Shown here piece by piece: positions 28,926-40,436 of a DNA stretch of 47,260 nt (positions are counted from its first letter, which is position 1; every line of letters starts with the position of its first letter). Where the stretch lies: the NCBI GenBank assembly GCA_016744375.1, contig JADGEM010000036.1:1-47260 (forward strand). Direction: 5' to 3'. The stretch is from Gammaproteobacteria bacterium. Lineage in GTDB: Bacteria; Pseudomonadota; Gammaproteobacteria; GRL18. Below the pieces are notes generated by a model. It was not told the origin of the DNA and did no database searches. It saw only the letters and a list, made by a program, of their open reading frames with translations. A program made the translations under genes and the position numbers.

Positions 28926-29993
28926 TTAAATTTCTAAATAACACTTTCCTGCCACGCAGGCTAAAATTAATTGCATTTTATCCCAGGGATCACCTTGTTC
29001 TGCTCCCTTAGCCATTTTATCCGCCAGCAGTAATTGTTTGAGGAGATCCTGCCACAATTCCGGCCGAGTACTACGCAGAGCCTGAGCAATCAGCGATTTA
29101 CGTTTTGGAAAAATATAAACCCCTTTCATGGCAGTATCAACATTCACTGGCTGCGACAGTGAACCTGCTCTTTCAGGATAAAGGACTGCGGACATTTTTG
29201 CCAGGATCCGCACTTCTCTGGTGAATAATGACATAATTAAAATAATTGATATTCCTTCATGCTGCAGACCATATAACATGCGAGAAGCCCGCTTTAAATC
29301 ACCCGATAAGGTGCAGTCAAATAAATCAAACAGGTTATAGCGAGCACTGTCAAAAATGGCATCTGATACCTGTTCATAGCTTAACTCAAAGCCCGGCTGG
29401 GCCATTGACTCCGCATTGCGGGGATATAAAAGACTCAGCTTTTCAATTTCCTGATCGGCAGCCAGTAAATTGCCTTCCACCCGATCATTAATGAGCTGTA
29501 TCGAATCCGCCTGCACAGCCAGCCCTTTGGATTGTAATCGACGCTGTAGCCATTGATTCAGCTGCTGTCCCTCAATGGGCCAGACAGAAATAATCCCTGC
29601 GACGCGATCAACTGCTTTGTACCATTTGCTTTTTCGGGTGGCCGATTCCACCTTGCCGGCAACAATAAGTAAAATAATATCCTGAGGTAAATTTTCACAA
29701 TACTGGATTAAAGCAACCCCTTTATCAGAAGGCTTGCCTGTCGGCATATGAACTTCAATTATTTTTTTGCTGGCAAATAGAGACAACTCATTGGCAGCTG
29801 TCAGCAATACGTTCCAGTCAAAACCAGCGTCCGCAGTATAAATTTCACGTTCTTCAAAACCATAATATTTAGCCGCTTTACGCAACATATCAACAGAATC
29901 CCTATGTTGCAGAGGTTCATCACCACATACCATATAGACAGGATACTGTCGGGCCTTCAAATCATTTCGAAGCTGATCACTTCTTATCTGCAT
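28926..29993 (-). CDS. holA: DNA polymerase III subunit delta
   Basis: HolA is the wrench subunit of the clamp loader that opens the beta clamp. The 355 aa protein has the N-terminal [21 protein letters not shown] typical of the family (cited here only by its first residues, from about 17 on). It also has [12 protein letters not shown] and an internal region [20 protein letters not shown]. It sits between lptE and proA in the order leuS-lptE-holA seen across gammaproteobacteria. The gap to lptE is 24 bases. Confidence 0.95.
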   Translation of the reverse strand: MQIRSDQLRNDLKARQYPVYMVCGDEPLQHRDSVDMLRKAAKYYGFEEREIYTADAGFDWNVLLTAANELSLFASKKIIEVHMPTGKPSDKGVALIQYCENLPQDIILLIVAGKVESATRKSKWYKAVDRVAGIISVWPIEGQQLNQWLQRRLQSKGLAVQADSIQLINDRVEGNLLAADQEIEKLSLLYPRNAESMAQPGFELSYEQVSDAIFDSARYNLFDLFDCTLSGDLKRASRMLYGLQHEGISIILIMSLFTREVRILAKMSAVLYPERAGSLSQPVNVDTAMKGVYIFPKRKSLIAQALRSTRPELWQDLLKQLLLADKMAKGAEQGDPWDKMQLILACVAGKCYLEI

Positions 29994-30017
29994 CAGGAGC
30001 TAGTCTATAGTATTAAA

Positions 30018-30545
30018 CTATTGCGCAAGCGCTTTCAAACGGCGCAAAATCTGAAAGATAGCCGGCTGCATCATTTCCTCACGAATAACCTTTTCTTCAT
30101 TATCCTTGCCCAGCACATCATTGGGATCATTCTGGAAATTACGAATAACACTGACAGTCTGCTGTTCCGCGAGTTGCACACCTTTATTATCCTGCACCAC
30201 AAAAGAGATGTTCAGCTGCAGCTCATATTCCCGAATCGCTTTGCCCGCAACATTCAGTGCCTTGCGCTGAGTACCGCTTGATAATAGCGTAATTACCGAT
30301 GTAGATGCTTCAGGGGATGAGACAATTTCACTGCCCACATTCTCCAGAGCTTTTGCTAAAGAGCTGCCAACATTTGAAGACCCTTTAGTGACAATAAAGA
30401 CCCGTTCATAGAGTGCTGGCAACTCAATATCACCCCGTAAATGAAAACCACAACCGGCTATTATCATCGTCATCAACAGAGTAAGAACTCTTACACTAAA
30501 ACGTGTTCTATGCTGAGCGCTTAACTTTTTTATTTGCTTCATCAT
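30018..30545 (-). CDS. lptE: LPS-assembly lipoprotein LptE
   Basis: LptE plugs the LptD barrel and helps place lipopolysaccharide in the outer leaflet. The 175 aa protein has a basic N terminus, a hydrophobic stretch and a lipobox IIAGC, with Cys32 followed by GFHLRGDIELP, the family signature. Its 5' end lies five bases from the leuS stop and holA follows 24 bases later, the usual leuS-lptE-holA order. Presence of LptE indicates a diderm with the LPS transport pathway. Confidence 0.94.
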   Translation of the reverse strand: MMKQIKKLSAQHRTRFSVRVLTLLMTMIIAGCGFHLRGDIELPALYERVFIVTKGSSNVGSSLAKALENVGSEIVSSPEASTSVITLLSSGTQRKALNVAGKAIREYELQLNISFVVQDNKGVQLAEQQTVSVIRNFQNDPNDVLGKDNEEKVIREEMMQPAIFQILRRLKALAQ

Positions 30546-30550
30546 GCTTC

Positions 30551-33052
<2,502 letters not shown>

Positions 33053-33153
33053 TTAAAATAGCTGTGAATTGTAACACTTATTTTTATTCAAGTAATTCCA
33101 TTTTCAGCTATACTTAAAACATAAAACTATAACCCGATTATAAGGATAAGCAT

Positions 33154-33684
33154 ATGAGCCAGGAACCCGACCAGAAAAATAGCTTTGACGATACTACTGA
33201 TAAATTAGTCAATGGTTATAATACCATGTTGGATAAGCTCTCAGAGTGGACGGAAAAAACAGACGAAAAGGCAGGCCCCATGATCATAAATGGTGTCAAA
33301 GAGGCAGAGGAATTTCTTGCAGATTTTAAAGAATGGAGCAAGGAAGAAATTGATCTCATTTCTCGTTATGTCAAACGAGACCTACACGATGCCGCCAGTA
33401 AAATGGAAGGTAACAATACGTCCTTTAAAGACTGGTTAGAATTTGATCTTCATCAGGTTGAGGAAAAATTGCTTTCTGTGTTTTCCAGTATGGCGGATCA
33501 GACCCGCCAGGAACTGGATCATCTGAAAGAAAAAGCGAGTGAATGGCATACTGGGGAAGTCACCAGTATTGGTACTCTTGTCTGCACTAACTGTGGTAAA
33601 GAATTGCATTTTCACAAGGCTGGCAGAATTCCACCCTGTTCCTCCTGTAGTCATACTCAGTTTAAGCGGGTAGGGGATGATTAA
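33154..33684 (+). CDS. ybeL: Zinc-ribbon protein, YbeL/DUF1451 family
   Basis: A 176 aa protein with a helical N-terminal part and a C-terminal zinc ribbon, with two CxxC pairs (CTNCGKE and CSSCSH). It resembles E. coli YbeL, which also lies next to leuS. EEIDLISRYVKRDL and the linker GEVTSIGTLVC match the family. Its function is unknown. It is divergent from leuS and ends at a hairpin shared with grxD. Confidence 0.88.
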   Translation: MSQEPDQKNSFDDTTDKLVNGYNTMLDKLSEWTEKTDEKAGPMIINGVKEAEEFLADFKEWSKEEIDLISRYVKRDLHDAASKMEGNNTSFKDWLEFDLHQVEEKLLSVFSSMADQTRQELDHLKEKASEWHTGEVTSIGTLVCTNCGKELHFHKAGRIPPCSSCSHTQFKRVGDD

Positions 33685-33705
33685 GTGTTCAGGACAGATT
33701 AAAGT

Positions 33706-33750
33706 ACAGACTTAAGTGTTTACTGAAAGTTAAACACTTAAGTCTGTTTT
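33706..33750. terminator. Perfect 17-bp hairpin between ybeL and grxD
   Basis: The arms at 33706-33722 and 33731-33747 (ACAGACTTAAGTGTTTA and its complement) flank an eight-base loop, with a T-run at 33747-33750. It would terminate ybeL, and possibly grxD from the other strand. Related CTTAAG-containing pieces recur just outside (33681, 33754, 33771), as if the stem had been partly duplicated. Confidence 0.75.
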
Positions 33751-33779
33751 AGCGCTTAAGGCTATTTTAGTGCTTAAAG

Positions 33780-34103
33780 CTATTGATCAGCAGCAACCGC
33801 TTCTTCGCAGAAACTTTTCAACTGACCATTTTGTGCCATTTCCAGAATAATATCACCACCGCCTGTTAGCTCATGATTAATATATATCTGTGGGAACGTT
33901 GGCCAATCCGCATAACGTGGCAGATTTTCAAAGATTTCAGGATCGGTCAACACGTTGACGTAAGAAAACTCAACACCCGTACTGATCAAGGCTTCCGCTG
34001 CGCGAGCAGAAAATCCGCAGGAAGGCATTTGTGGTGTACCCTTCATAAAAATAACAATTGAATTACTCTTGACTGCATCATCAATGCGTTGCATTACGTC
34101 CAT
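33780..34103 (-). CDS. grxD: Monothiol glutaredoxin (Grx4 type)
   Basis: A CGFS-type monothiol glutaredoxin, a family that carries [2Fe-2S] clusters with glutathione and BolA partners. The CGFS motif is at residues 29-32 within PQMPSCGFSARA, followed by the WPTFPQIYI cis-Pro loop and GGGDI glutathione-binding turn. The 107 aa length is typical. It is separated from the amidotransferase gene by 185 bases and probably has its own promoter. Confidence 0.95.
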   Translation of the reverse strand: MDVMQRIDDAVKSNSIVIFMKGTPQMPSCGFSARAAEALISTGVEFSYVNVLTDPEIFENLPRYADWPTFPQIYINHELTGGGDIILEMAQNGQLKSFCEEAVAADQ

Positions 34104-34288
34104 GGGACTAACCTCATTCTATTAATTTAAAGTTGACTGTTTCAATAAGTTAATTCTGATATAGGGGTGACAACCTTTTTTTTCAAGAGACGTTAAACCT
34201 GTTTCTAATTTATATGCGTACTTATTAGAATACCAGCTTCACTACCATAGGCAATCATTTGGGAATTATACTCTTCGATGAAGAACCC

Positions 34289-36088
34289 TTACCCAATATG
34301 AGTTTGCAACCACATTTCTAACAAAGCCATATGCCAGAGTTTGCTCCCTTTTAAACGGGTCATATTTTCTTCTGACTCAGGATTTTTAAGCAAGCGCTGG
34401 ATGTAATTCTGTTCAAAAACGCCTCGTTCACGACAACGCTGAGAAGTCAGAACATCCGACATCATATCCAGAAACTCACCCCGGACATACTTTAATGCCG
34501 GCATAGGAAAATACCCTTTAGGGCGGTCAATAACAGCATCAGGAATCTTACCCCGAGCAATGGTTTTAAGAACATGTTTGCCGCCATGCTGACCAATTTT
34601 ATAGTGGGATGGCATCTGGGCTGCCAGCTCAACCAGGTGGTGATCTAAAAACGGTACTCTTGCCTCCAGTCCCCAGGCCATGGTCATGTTATCAACACGT
34701 TTTACCGGATCATCAACAATCAAAGTGGTTGTATCCATACGCAAAACTTTATCCAGAAAATCATCAGCATAAGGTGCCGTCAATAAATTATTAATTGTTT
34801 CGCTGGTGTAATCTTTACCATGGTATCGCTGAGTCACCGCCTGTAAAAATTCATCATGGTGACGATCAAAATAGTAGGGGGCAAAGTGATCAAGCTCACT
34901 CCCCTTTTTATGTTGTGCCGCCTCATCCATTTGTGGATACCAGAAATAGCCGGCAAAGACTTCATCCGCACCCTGGCCACTCTGAACAACTTTTACTTCC
35001 TGAGAAACTTTCTCTGAAAGTAAATAAAATGCCACAGCGTCCTGACCCACCATCGGTTCAGCCATATGACTGATTGCTTCAGGCAATCGATCTAACACAG
35101 CATGATTGGGGATCATGTATTTATGGTGTTGAGTACCATAACGCTCAACAACTTGATCACTGAATTCAAATTCACTGCCCTGCTCATCCCCGATATCATT
35201 AAAACCAATAGAGAATGTACGCAGATCATGTACCCCGGCCTCAGCCAGCAGTGCAACTAATAAGCTTGAATCCAGCCCCCCGGAAAGTAACACGCCTACT
35301 GGAACATCAGCCACACTAATACGTTTTTTAACTGCACTCATCAAACTGTCATGGATGGCTTCAGTCCAGTCTGCTTCAGACCAGCTGGATTTGGATGGAT
35401 CACGAGCAGCTTTAAGATGCCAGTAGCGATGATATGTCATTCCCCCATTAGCATCAATTTTGATGGTTGTGCCCGGAGCTAATTTTTTTACCCCGTCAAA
35501 AATAGTCTCAGGAGCTGGAATCACCGCATGCAGGGTCAACTGATGGTGCAATCCAACAGGATCAATTTCAGTATTAATATGCCCCGCGGCCAGTAAAGCC
35601 TGCATATTGGAAGCAAAAACAAAGCGGTTATCATCTAAACTGTAGTAGAGAGGCTTGATACCCAGACGGTCCCGAGCAGCAAATAAGCTATAGTTCCGCA
35701 AGTCAACTATAGCAAAGGCAAACATTCCATGCAGACGTTCAACACACTGTTCTCCCCAGTGGGCATAGGCTTTTAGAATAACTTCTGAATCACCATCAGA
35801 AAAAAAATGATAGCCTTTACCAATCAATTCTTTACGTAATTCAGGGTAATTGTAGATTGTGCCGTTAAAAACCAGGGCCAATTGCAGATCATTGTCCACC
35901 ATCGGCTGATTAGAACGTTCAGACAAGTCGATAATAGACAGTCTTCGATGGCCCAGAGCGATAGGACCTTCATGAAAAACACCTTTATTATCCGGTCCCC
36001 GGCGTTCCAGTTTCTGCAACATATTATTAAGTACATTCAGATCGGGTTTTGTACCATCAAAGTGATAATCACCACAGATACCACACAT
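34289..36088 (-). CDS. N-acetylglutaminylglutamine amidotransferase (asparagine-synthetase-like)
   Basis: A 599 aa glutamine-dependent amidotransferase. Cys2 of MCGICGD is the glutaminase nucleophile, and the synthetase PP-loop VLLSGGLDSS lies near residue 268. Length and the segment VQSGQGADEVFAGYFWYP fit the branch that makes the osmolyte N-acetylglutaminylglutamine amide better than AsnB. That pathway normally needs a neighbouring synthetase (GNAT plus ATP-grasp), which is absent here. An osmY-like BON lipoprotein gene lies 46 bases upstream, consistent with an osmotic role. The alternative is a plain asparagine synthetase. Confidence 0.82.
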   Translation of the reverse strand: MCGICGDYHFDGTKPDLNVLNNMLQKLERRGPDNKGVFHEGPIALGHRRLSIIDLSERSNQPMVDNDLQLALVFNGTIYNYPELRKELIGKGYHFFSDGDSEVILKAYAHWGEQCVERLHGMFAFAIVDLRNYSLFAARDRLGIKPLYYSLDDNRFVFASNMQALLAAGHINTEIDPVGLHHQLTLHAVIPAPETIFDGVKKLAPGTTIKIDANGGMTYHRYWHLKAARDPSKSSWSEADWTEAIHDSLMSAVKKRISVADVPVGVLLSGGLDSSLLVALLAEAGVHDLRTFSIGFNDIGDEQGSEFEFSDQVVERYGTQHHKYMIPNHAVLDRLPEAISHMAEPMVGQDAVAFYLLSEKVSQEVKVVQSGQGADEVFAGYFWYPQMDEAAQHKKGSELDHFAPYYFDRHHDEFLQAVTQRYHGKDYTSETINNLLTAPYADDFLDKVLRMDTTTLIVDDPVKRVDNMTMAWGLEARVPFLDHHLVELAAQMPSHYKIGQHGGKHVLKTIARGKIPDAVIDRPKGYFPMPALKYVRGEFLDMMSDVLTSQRCRERGVFEQNYIQRLLKNPESEENMTRLKGSKLWHMALLEMWLQTHIG

Positions 36089-36134
36089 AATTAAGCCCTT
36101 TTTTTTAAAATCGACAAACCCTTAAAATTACAGT

Positions 36135-36632
36135 TTACTCACCATTCACCGGGGAAGAAACCGGGGGTTCAATCTGAACTTTACCTCTCACATTAATAAC
36201 CACAAGTTTAGAAACAACACGGGAAACACCCGCAGTGCTTTTAGCTATAGAAATGGCACTTACAGCACTCTCATTGGATTTAACATTCCCCGTTAAAGTT
36301 ACCACACCGGTATTCACCTCAATGCCAATATCCTCGCGTTGGATAGTATCGGCAGCAGCATAATCTTGCGCAATCTTAACACTGATTTTGGCATCTGATT
36401 CAGAAGCGGTATGAGATGTCGGTGCAAAGGCTATTTTATTTTCATAAATTTCACGCTCTTCTGCCATGGCTTCAAGTGTCTCTTTTCTTTCTTCAGCCTT
36501 AACTGCTGCATTACTATCGACTCCCGGAATCCAGTCAGTAGTATCTCGAACCGTACTGCAGGCAGTCATAGTTAAAACAATCGTTAAAAAACTGACCGCC
36601 ACTAGCGTATTGATTATAATTTTTGTTTTCAT
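36135..36632 (-). CDS. BON-domain lipoprotein
   Basis: A 165 aa protein with a lipoprotein signal (hydrophobic residues 5-21, lipobox TMTAC with Cys25). A charged linker is followed by one BON domain (about residues 80-150: VKIAQDYAAADTI, GIEVNTGVVTLTGNVKS). BON domains bind phospholipid membranes; OsmY-type members respond to osmotic stress. It is placed between hyuB (26 bases) and the amidotransferase gene (46 bases), so cotranscription is likely. It is probably anchored to an envelope membrane facing the periplasm. Confidence 0.85.
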   Translation of the reverse strand: MKTKIIINTLVAVSFLTIVLTMTACSTVRDTTDWIPGVDSNAAVKAEERKETLEAMAEEREIYENKIAFAPTSHTASESDAKISVKIAQDYAAADTIQREDIGIEVNTGVVTLTGNVKSNESAVSAISIAKSTAGVSRVVSKLVVINVRGKVQIEPPVSSPVNGE

Positions 36633-36658
36633 TATTTCCTATTCTCTTTAAGTTACAA

Positions 36659-38224
36659 TTAGTTCTGGCCCCAACCGCCACCGCCTGGAGTTTTTATTGT
36701 TAGTTTTTGCCCTGCCTGTGCCGTAAAAAATATTTTTCCCGGCAGGTATTCTCCATCCAGTTGATTTTCACCCATCAATCCCTTACCACCACCAGACAAT
36801 CCCCAGGGAGCATAACGGCGTCGCTCTGTCAGTAAGGTTATTTGTGTGGTCTGTAAAAATTCAACTTCTCGAATTAAGCCCTGCCCGCCTTGATTGGTTC
36901 CCTGACCACCCGAAGCATCACGCAGACAATAACGACTGATCCTTAATGGGTAATGATGTTCCAGTGACTCAATCGGGGTATTCAGAGTATTGGTCATATG
37001 AGCCTGAACACCACTTAAACCCGGGTAAAGCGGACTGGCACCAAGACCACCGCCAATTGTCTCATAATAATCCCAGTGATTGTTGTTTTCACGGCTTCCC
37101 ATGGCAACATTATTCATGGTGCCATAACTGGCTGCAGAAATTTTCTCTTTAAAATCATAACCAGATTCATCTACTTCTGGTATCTGTGCCAGAGCCCCCA
37201 GCACCACATCCACAATTCGAGTCGATGTTTCCACATTACCTGCCGCCACAGCTGCAGGATATTGAGCATTTAGCAGACTGCCCTCCGGCGCAGTAATCTC
37301 AATCATCTTGAATGTGCCTGCACAGGCAGGTGTCTGGGCAGGCATCAAGCATCGAAAAACATAATATACCGCTGCTGCGGCAACAGACAGTGGGCAATTA
37401 ATATTGCCTGCAGTCTGCACATCAGTACCAGTAAAATCAACTTTGATACCCTGCTCCTCAATATGAAGCACCACTGAGATACGGATGTCTTTTTGTCCTG
37501 CTCCATCATCATCCAGAAAATCAGAAAATGAGTAAGTACCATATGGTATCTGCAACAGAGCCTTTCTGGCCACACGCTCGCCATAGTGATTCAGGTGTTT
37601 AAGAGCAGACAGAAAGTGGACTTCATCTAATTGACTGATTAACTCACTTAAGCGAAGACCGCCTGTCTGGTTAGCACTGATCTGCGCTAAAAAATCACCT
37701 TTTGCTGAATCCGGCCGACTCATATTTGAGGTAATTTTTTGCAAGCTTTTATCATCCAATAAACCATTGCGCATAATATAAGTCGGCGATATCACCAGGC
37801 CTTCTTCAAGCAAAGACCTTGATAATGGCATGGAACCCGGTGCATCCGCACCAATATCAGCATGATGAGCGCGATTAACCACAAAAGCAACCGGTTGTTT
37901 ACTACCACAGAAAACAGGAGCAATCATTGTCACATCCGGCAAGTGAGTTCCTCCCAGATACGGGTTATTCAAAACCAGCATATCACCATTATGCCAGGAC
38001 TGTGTTTTCACAATACCTGCCATAGCATAAGCCATACTGCCAAGATGTACTGGAATGTGAGCAGCCTGAGCACATAGAGCACCGTTCCCGTCAAACACTG
38101 CACATGAATAATCCAGGCGATCCTTAATATTGGGGGAAAAAGCACTGCGTCTCAGTACAGCCCCCATTTCTTCACAAATGGATTCAATACGACTGACAAA
38201 TACACTGAGTTCAATAGCATTCAT
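36659..38224 (-). CDS. Hydantoinase B / oxoprolinase family protein
   Basis: A 521 aa protein of the HyuB family, the partner subunit of ATP-dependent N-methylhydantoinase or 5-oxoprolinase. It shows the family start with RRSAFSPNIKDRLDYSCAVF, then VLNNPYLGGTHLPDVTM and NRAHHADIGADAPGSMP, and ends in KTPGGGGWG. The HyuA subunit gene, normally adjacent, is missing; sodB lies upstream in the opposite direction. It therefore acts with a distant HyuA or has a separate role. The substrate cannot be deduced. Confidence 0.88.
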   Translation of the reverse strand: MNAIELSVFVSRIESICEEMGAVLRRSAFSPNIKDRLDYSCAVFDGNGALCAQAAHIPVHLGSMAYAMAGIVKTQSWHNGDMLVLNNPYLGGTHLPDVTMIAPVFCGSKQPVAFVVNRAHHADIGADAPGSMPLSRSLLEEGLVISPTYIMRNGLLDDKSLQKITSNMSRPDSAKGDFLAQISANQTGGLRLSELISQLDEVHFLSALKHLNHYGERVARKALLQIPYGTYSFSDFLDDDGAGQKDIRISVVLHIEEQGIKVDFTGTDVQTAGNINCPLSVAAAAVYYVFRCLMPAQTPACAGTFKMIEITAPEGSLLNAQYPAAVAAGNVETSTRIVDVVLGALAQIPEVDESGYDFKEKISAASYGTMNNVAMGSRENNNHWDYYETIGGGLGASPLYPGLSGVQAHMTNTLNTPIESLEHHYPLRISRYCLRDASGGQGTNQGGQGLIREVEFLQTTQITLLTERRRYAPWGLSGGGKGLMGENQLDGEYLPGKIFFTAQAGQKLTIKTPGGGGWGQN

Positions 38225-38421
38225 ACAGAATAATGTTGCCTTATTTTAAATAGTACCTGTATTCTACATTATTACAACTTTGAAAAGAGCCGCAACTATT
38301 GAAAAGAAACGAATAATCTTAATTCTTGACTATTTTACTATGTTATTATCAAAAAAAATGATCTATACTATTAAAATAAATTTGATTCATTCATTGAAAA
38401 ACAAACACGGAGCAAATAATA

Positions 38422-38997
38422 ATGCCATTTGAACTACCTGCTTTACCTTATGAGAAAAATGCACTGGCACCTCATATCTCTGAAGAAACTCTCGAATACC
38501 ACTATGGTAAACATCATAATACGTATGTTGTTAACCTGAATAACCTGGTTGCCGGCACTGATTTTGAAAATATGTCTTTAGAGTCCATTATCCAGAAATC
38601 AGATGGTGGTATTTTTAACAATGCCGCTCAAGTGTGGAATCATACCTTCTACTGGAACTGTTTGAGCCCCAATGGTGGTGGTGAACCAACTGGGGCAATT
38701 TCTGATGTAATTAATTCAACATTCGGTTCATTTGACCAGTTCAAAGAGGACTTTACTGCCGCTTGTGTCACTAATTTTGGCTCCGGCTGGACATGGTTAG
38801 TTAAAAATAGCTCTGGTGCCCTGGAGATTGTTAAAACATCCAATGCAGGATGTCCTTTAACCGATGGGCAGACACCAGTAATGACCTGCGATGTCTGGGA
38901 GCATGCTTATTATATTGATTACCGTAATGCCCGCCCCGATTATGTTGGTGCATTCTGGAATCTGGTAAACTGGGATTTTGTTAACAGCAATCTCTAG
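38422..38997 (+). CDS. sodB: Iron superoxide dismutase
   Basis: SodB removes superoxide in the cytosol. The 191 aa protein matches E. coli SodB closely: FELPALPYEKNALAPHIS, AQVWNHTFYWNCL and DVWEHAYYIDYRNARPDY. The four metal ligands are present (the N-terminal His pair in these segments, then D and H in DVWEH). The AQVWNHTFYW context favours iron over manganese. The RBS is GGAG ahead of the ATG. It is divergent from hyuB and monocistronic. Confidence 0.96.
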   Translation: MPFELPALPYEKNALAPHISEETLEYHYGKHHNTYVVNLNNLVAGTDFENMSLESIIQKSDGGIFNNAAQVWNHTFYWNCLSPNGGGEPTGAISDVINSTFGSFDQFKEDFTAACVTNFGSGWTWLVKNSSGALEIVKTSNAGCPLTDGQTPVMTCDVWEHAYYIDYRNARPDYVGAFWNLVNWDFVNSNL

Positions 38998-39004
38998 TTT
39001 CCTC

Positions 39005-39034
39005 GGTAGCCTTTCTGGAGGTAGCCTTTCTGGG
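39005..39034. repeat. 15-bp tandem duplication after sodB
   Basis: GGTAGCCTTTCTGGA at 39005-39019 is repeated at 39020-39034 with one change at the last base. It is a short local duplication just past the sodB stop, with no obvious function. Confidence 0.75.
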
Positions 39035-39081
39035 ACAACCACCACCCCATACAGGCTCCAACTACCCGATCTCTATAGATG

Positions 39082-39090
39082 TGCTATAGT
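39082..39090 (+). promoter_or_regulatory. Putative extended -10 promoter
   Basis: TGCTATAGT (TATAGT at 39085-39090) lies 46 bases before the ATG at 39137. It is the same nine-base element as at 9522-9530. No -35 is evident, as can occur with TGn promoters. Confidence 0.45.
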
Positions 39091-39136
39091 TAACAGTGAG
39101 ACTTTTTAAAAAGTAAAACTCTGGTAAAGTTAAACT

Positions 39137-40015
39137 ATGGCACATTACAATCTTATTTTTCATGGCGAAATTATAGAAGGTGCTTCACTGGATGAAGTGA
39201 AAAGTAACCTCGCACGACTTTTTAAAGCCGATACAGCAAAAACAGAGGCTCTTTTTTCTGGCAAAAAAATTATCATTAAGAAAAATCTGGACGCTGAATC
39301 TGCAAAAAAATACCTGGCAATTTTAAAAAAAGCCGGAGCTGTTATCAAAGCAGTTAAAACAGAAGAAACTTCTAACAGCCATGAGCAGATAAATAGCCCT
39401 GGACCCATTTCATCAAAAGAGATTCCAGCCACTGGCTCTAGAAACACACCCTCCAGCGGTCTAAGTGCAGGTCTTGCTTCTCTCGTGGGACATAGTAAAC
39501 CCAAAGAGCCTATATCCGAAGAAGATGATGATTTACAACTAGCGCCCATCGGAGCCAATCTTTTGGATCACTCATCACAAACAGAGGCTGCCAGCATACC
39601 GGATATGAGTCAGCTCACCCTGGCCGAAGCTGAAACCGGCTCTTTAGAAGAGTTTGCAAAACATGTACAGGCTGTTGAAATACCCGATATTGAAAGCCTG
39701 ACCATGACCGAAGCAAATACAGGTAGTATGGCGGAGTTTGCAACAGAAGTTGAGCCTGCGATACTTCCGGATATTAGCGATATTCATATGGCTGAGCAAG
39801 ATAATACACCACTTTCTGAACAAAGCCCTAAGGCACCATCAGTAGAGATACCTGATGTTTCAAACTTATCAATGTCAGAGGCTCAGAAAGGTAGCCTGGA
39901 AGGTATTGAAGAAAAACCAGAGCCTGTTAAAATCCCAGACATCAGCCATATTGAAATAGAAAAATCTGAAGAGGAGAAAAAAATCAGTCAAAAGGCGACC
40001 TTTCAGATAAATTAG
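39137..40015 (+). CDS. Repeat protein with L7/L12-CTD-like N-terminal domain
   Basis: A 292 aa protein not assigned to a named family. The first 75 residues form a compact alpha/beta pattern: NLIFHGEIIEG, a helix, GKKIIIKKNLDAES, then a helix ending in AGAVIKAV. This resembles in outline the C-terminal domain of ribosomal protein bL12 and similar ClpS-like folds. After a Ser/Pro linker come five imperfect repeats with core IPD(I/M/V)SxLxMxEAxxGS, at about residues 154, 181, 207, 233 and 263. No signal peptide or membrane segment is seen. An FHA-domain gene follows on the same strand, so the Thr/Ser-bearing repeats may be ligands for it. The function is unknown. Confidence 0.8.
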   Translation: MAHYNLIFHGEIIEGASLDEVKSNLARLFKADTAKTEALFSGKKIIIKKNLDAESAKKYLAILKKAGAVIKAVKTEETSNSHEQINSPGPISSKEIPATGSRNTPSSGLSAGLASLVGHSKPKEPISEEDDDLQLAPIGANLLDHSSQTEAASIPDMSQLTLAEAETGSLEEFAKHVQAVEIPDIESLTMTEANTGSMAEFATEVEPAILPDISDIHMAEQDNTPLSEQSPKAPSVEIPDVSNLSMSEAQKGSLEGIEEKPEPVKIPDISHIEIEKSEEEKKISQKATFQIN

Positions 40016-40125
40016 TTGACGATAGTAAGTCAAATCTTACAGGGTTAATTTTTATTTTTTAACGAGTTTAGTATAATAATATCGAATGATATTTAGTGAA
40101 TAATAAGCATATAAGGGCGATACTC

Positions 40126-40407
40126 GTGGCATTTTTAAGAGTAGAAGATAACAATAATACTCATACAGATTTTGATCTGATCTCTGGTCGAACATCCATT
40201 GGCCGTCGTTCTGACAATGATATTATTATTCAGGATGCTTCTGTATCAAACCACCATGCACGCCTTAATTTTGAAGAAAATTATTTTCTCACTGATTTAC
40301 GCAGTTCAAATGGAACATATATCAATGGAAAAAAAATTTTTCACGTTAAATTAGTTGATGGTGATGTCATCAATTTTGCTGGCGTTCACGCAACTTTTTA
40401 TGAGTAA
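40126..40407 (+). CDS. Small FHA-domain protein
   Basis: A single forkhead-associated domain, which binds phosphothreonine peptides. Conserved residues are all present: GRTSIGRRSDNDI, SVSNHHARL and LRSSNGTYINGKK. Start choice: GTG at 40126 has AAGGG eight bases upstream and gives 93 aa beginning at AFLRVED. The longer frame from GTG 40096 has no RBS. It lies downstream of the IPD-repeat protein on the same strand and converges with the next gene. No kinase or phosphatase is in the window. Confidence 0.88.
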   Translation: MAFLRVEDNNNTHTDFDLISGRTSIGRRSDNDIIIQDASVSNHHARLNFEENYFLTDLRSSNGTYINGKKIFHVKLVDGDVINFAGVHATFYE

Positions 40408-40436
40408 AGTGATTATAAATAAAAACTGATTGGCTA

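Noticed and set aside
38857..39045. 62-codon minus-strand frame over the sodB 3' end
   Set aside because: Lies antisense to conserved SodB coding sequence and includes the 15-bp duplication; no protein features.
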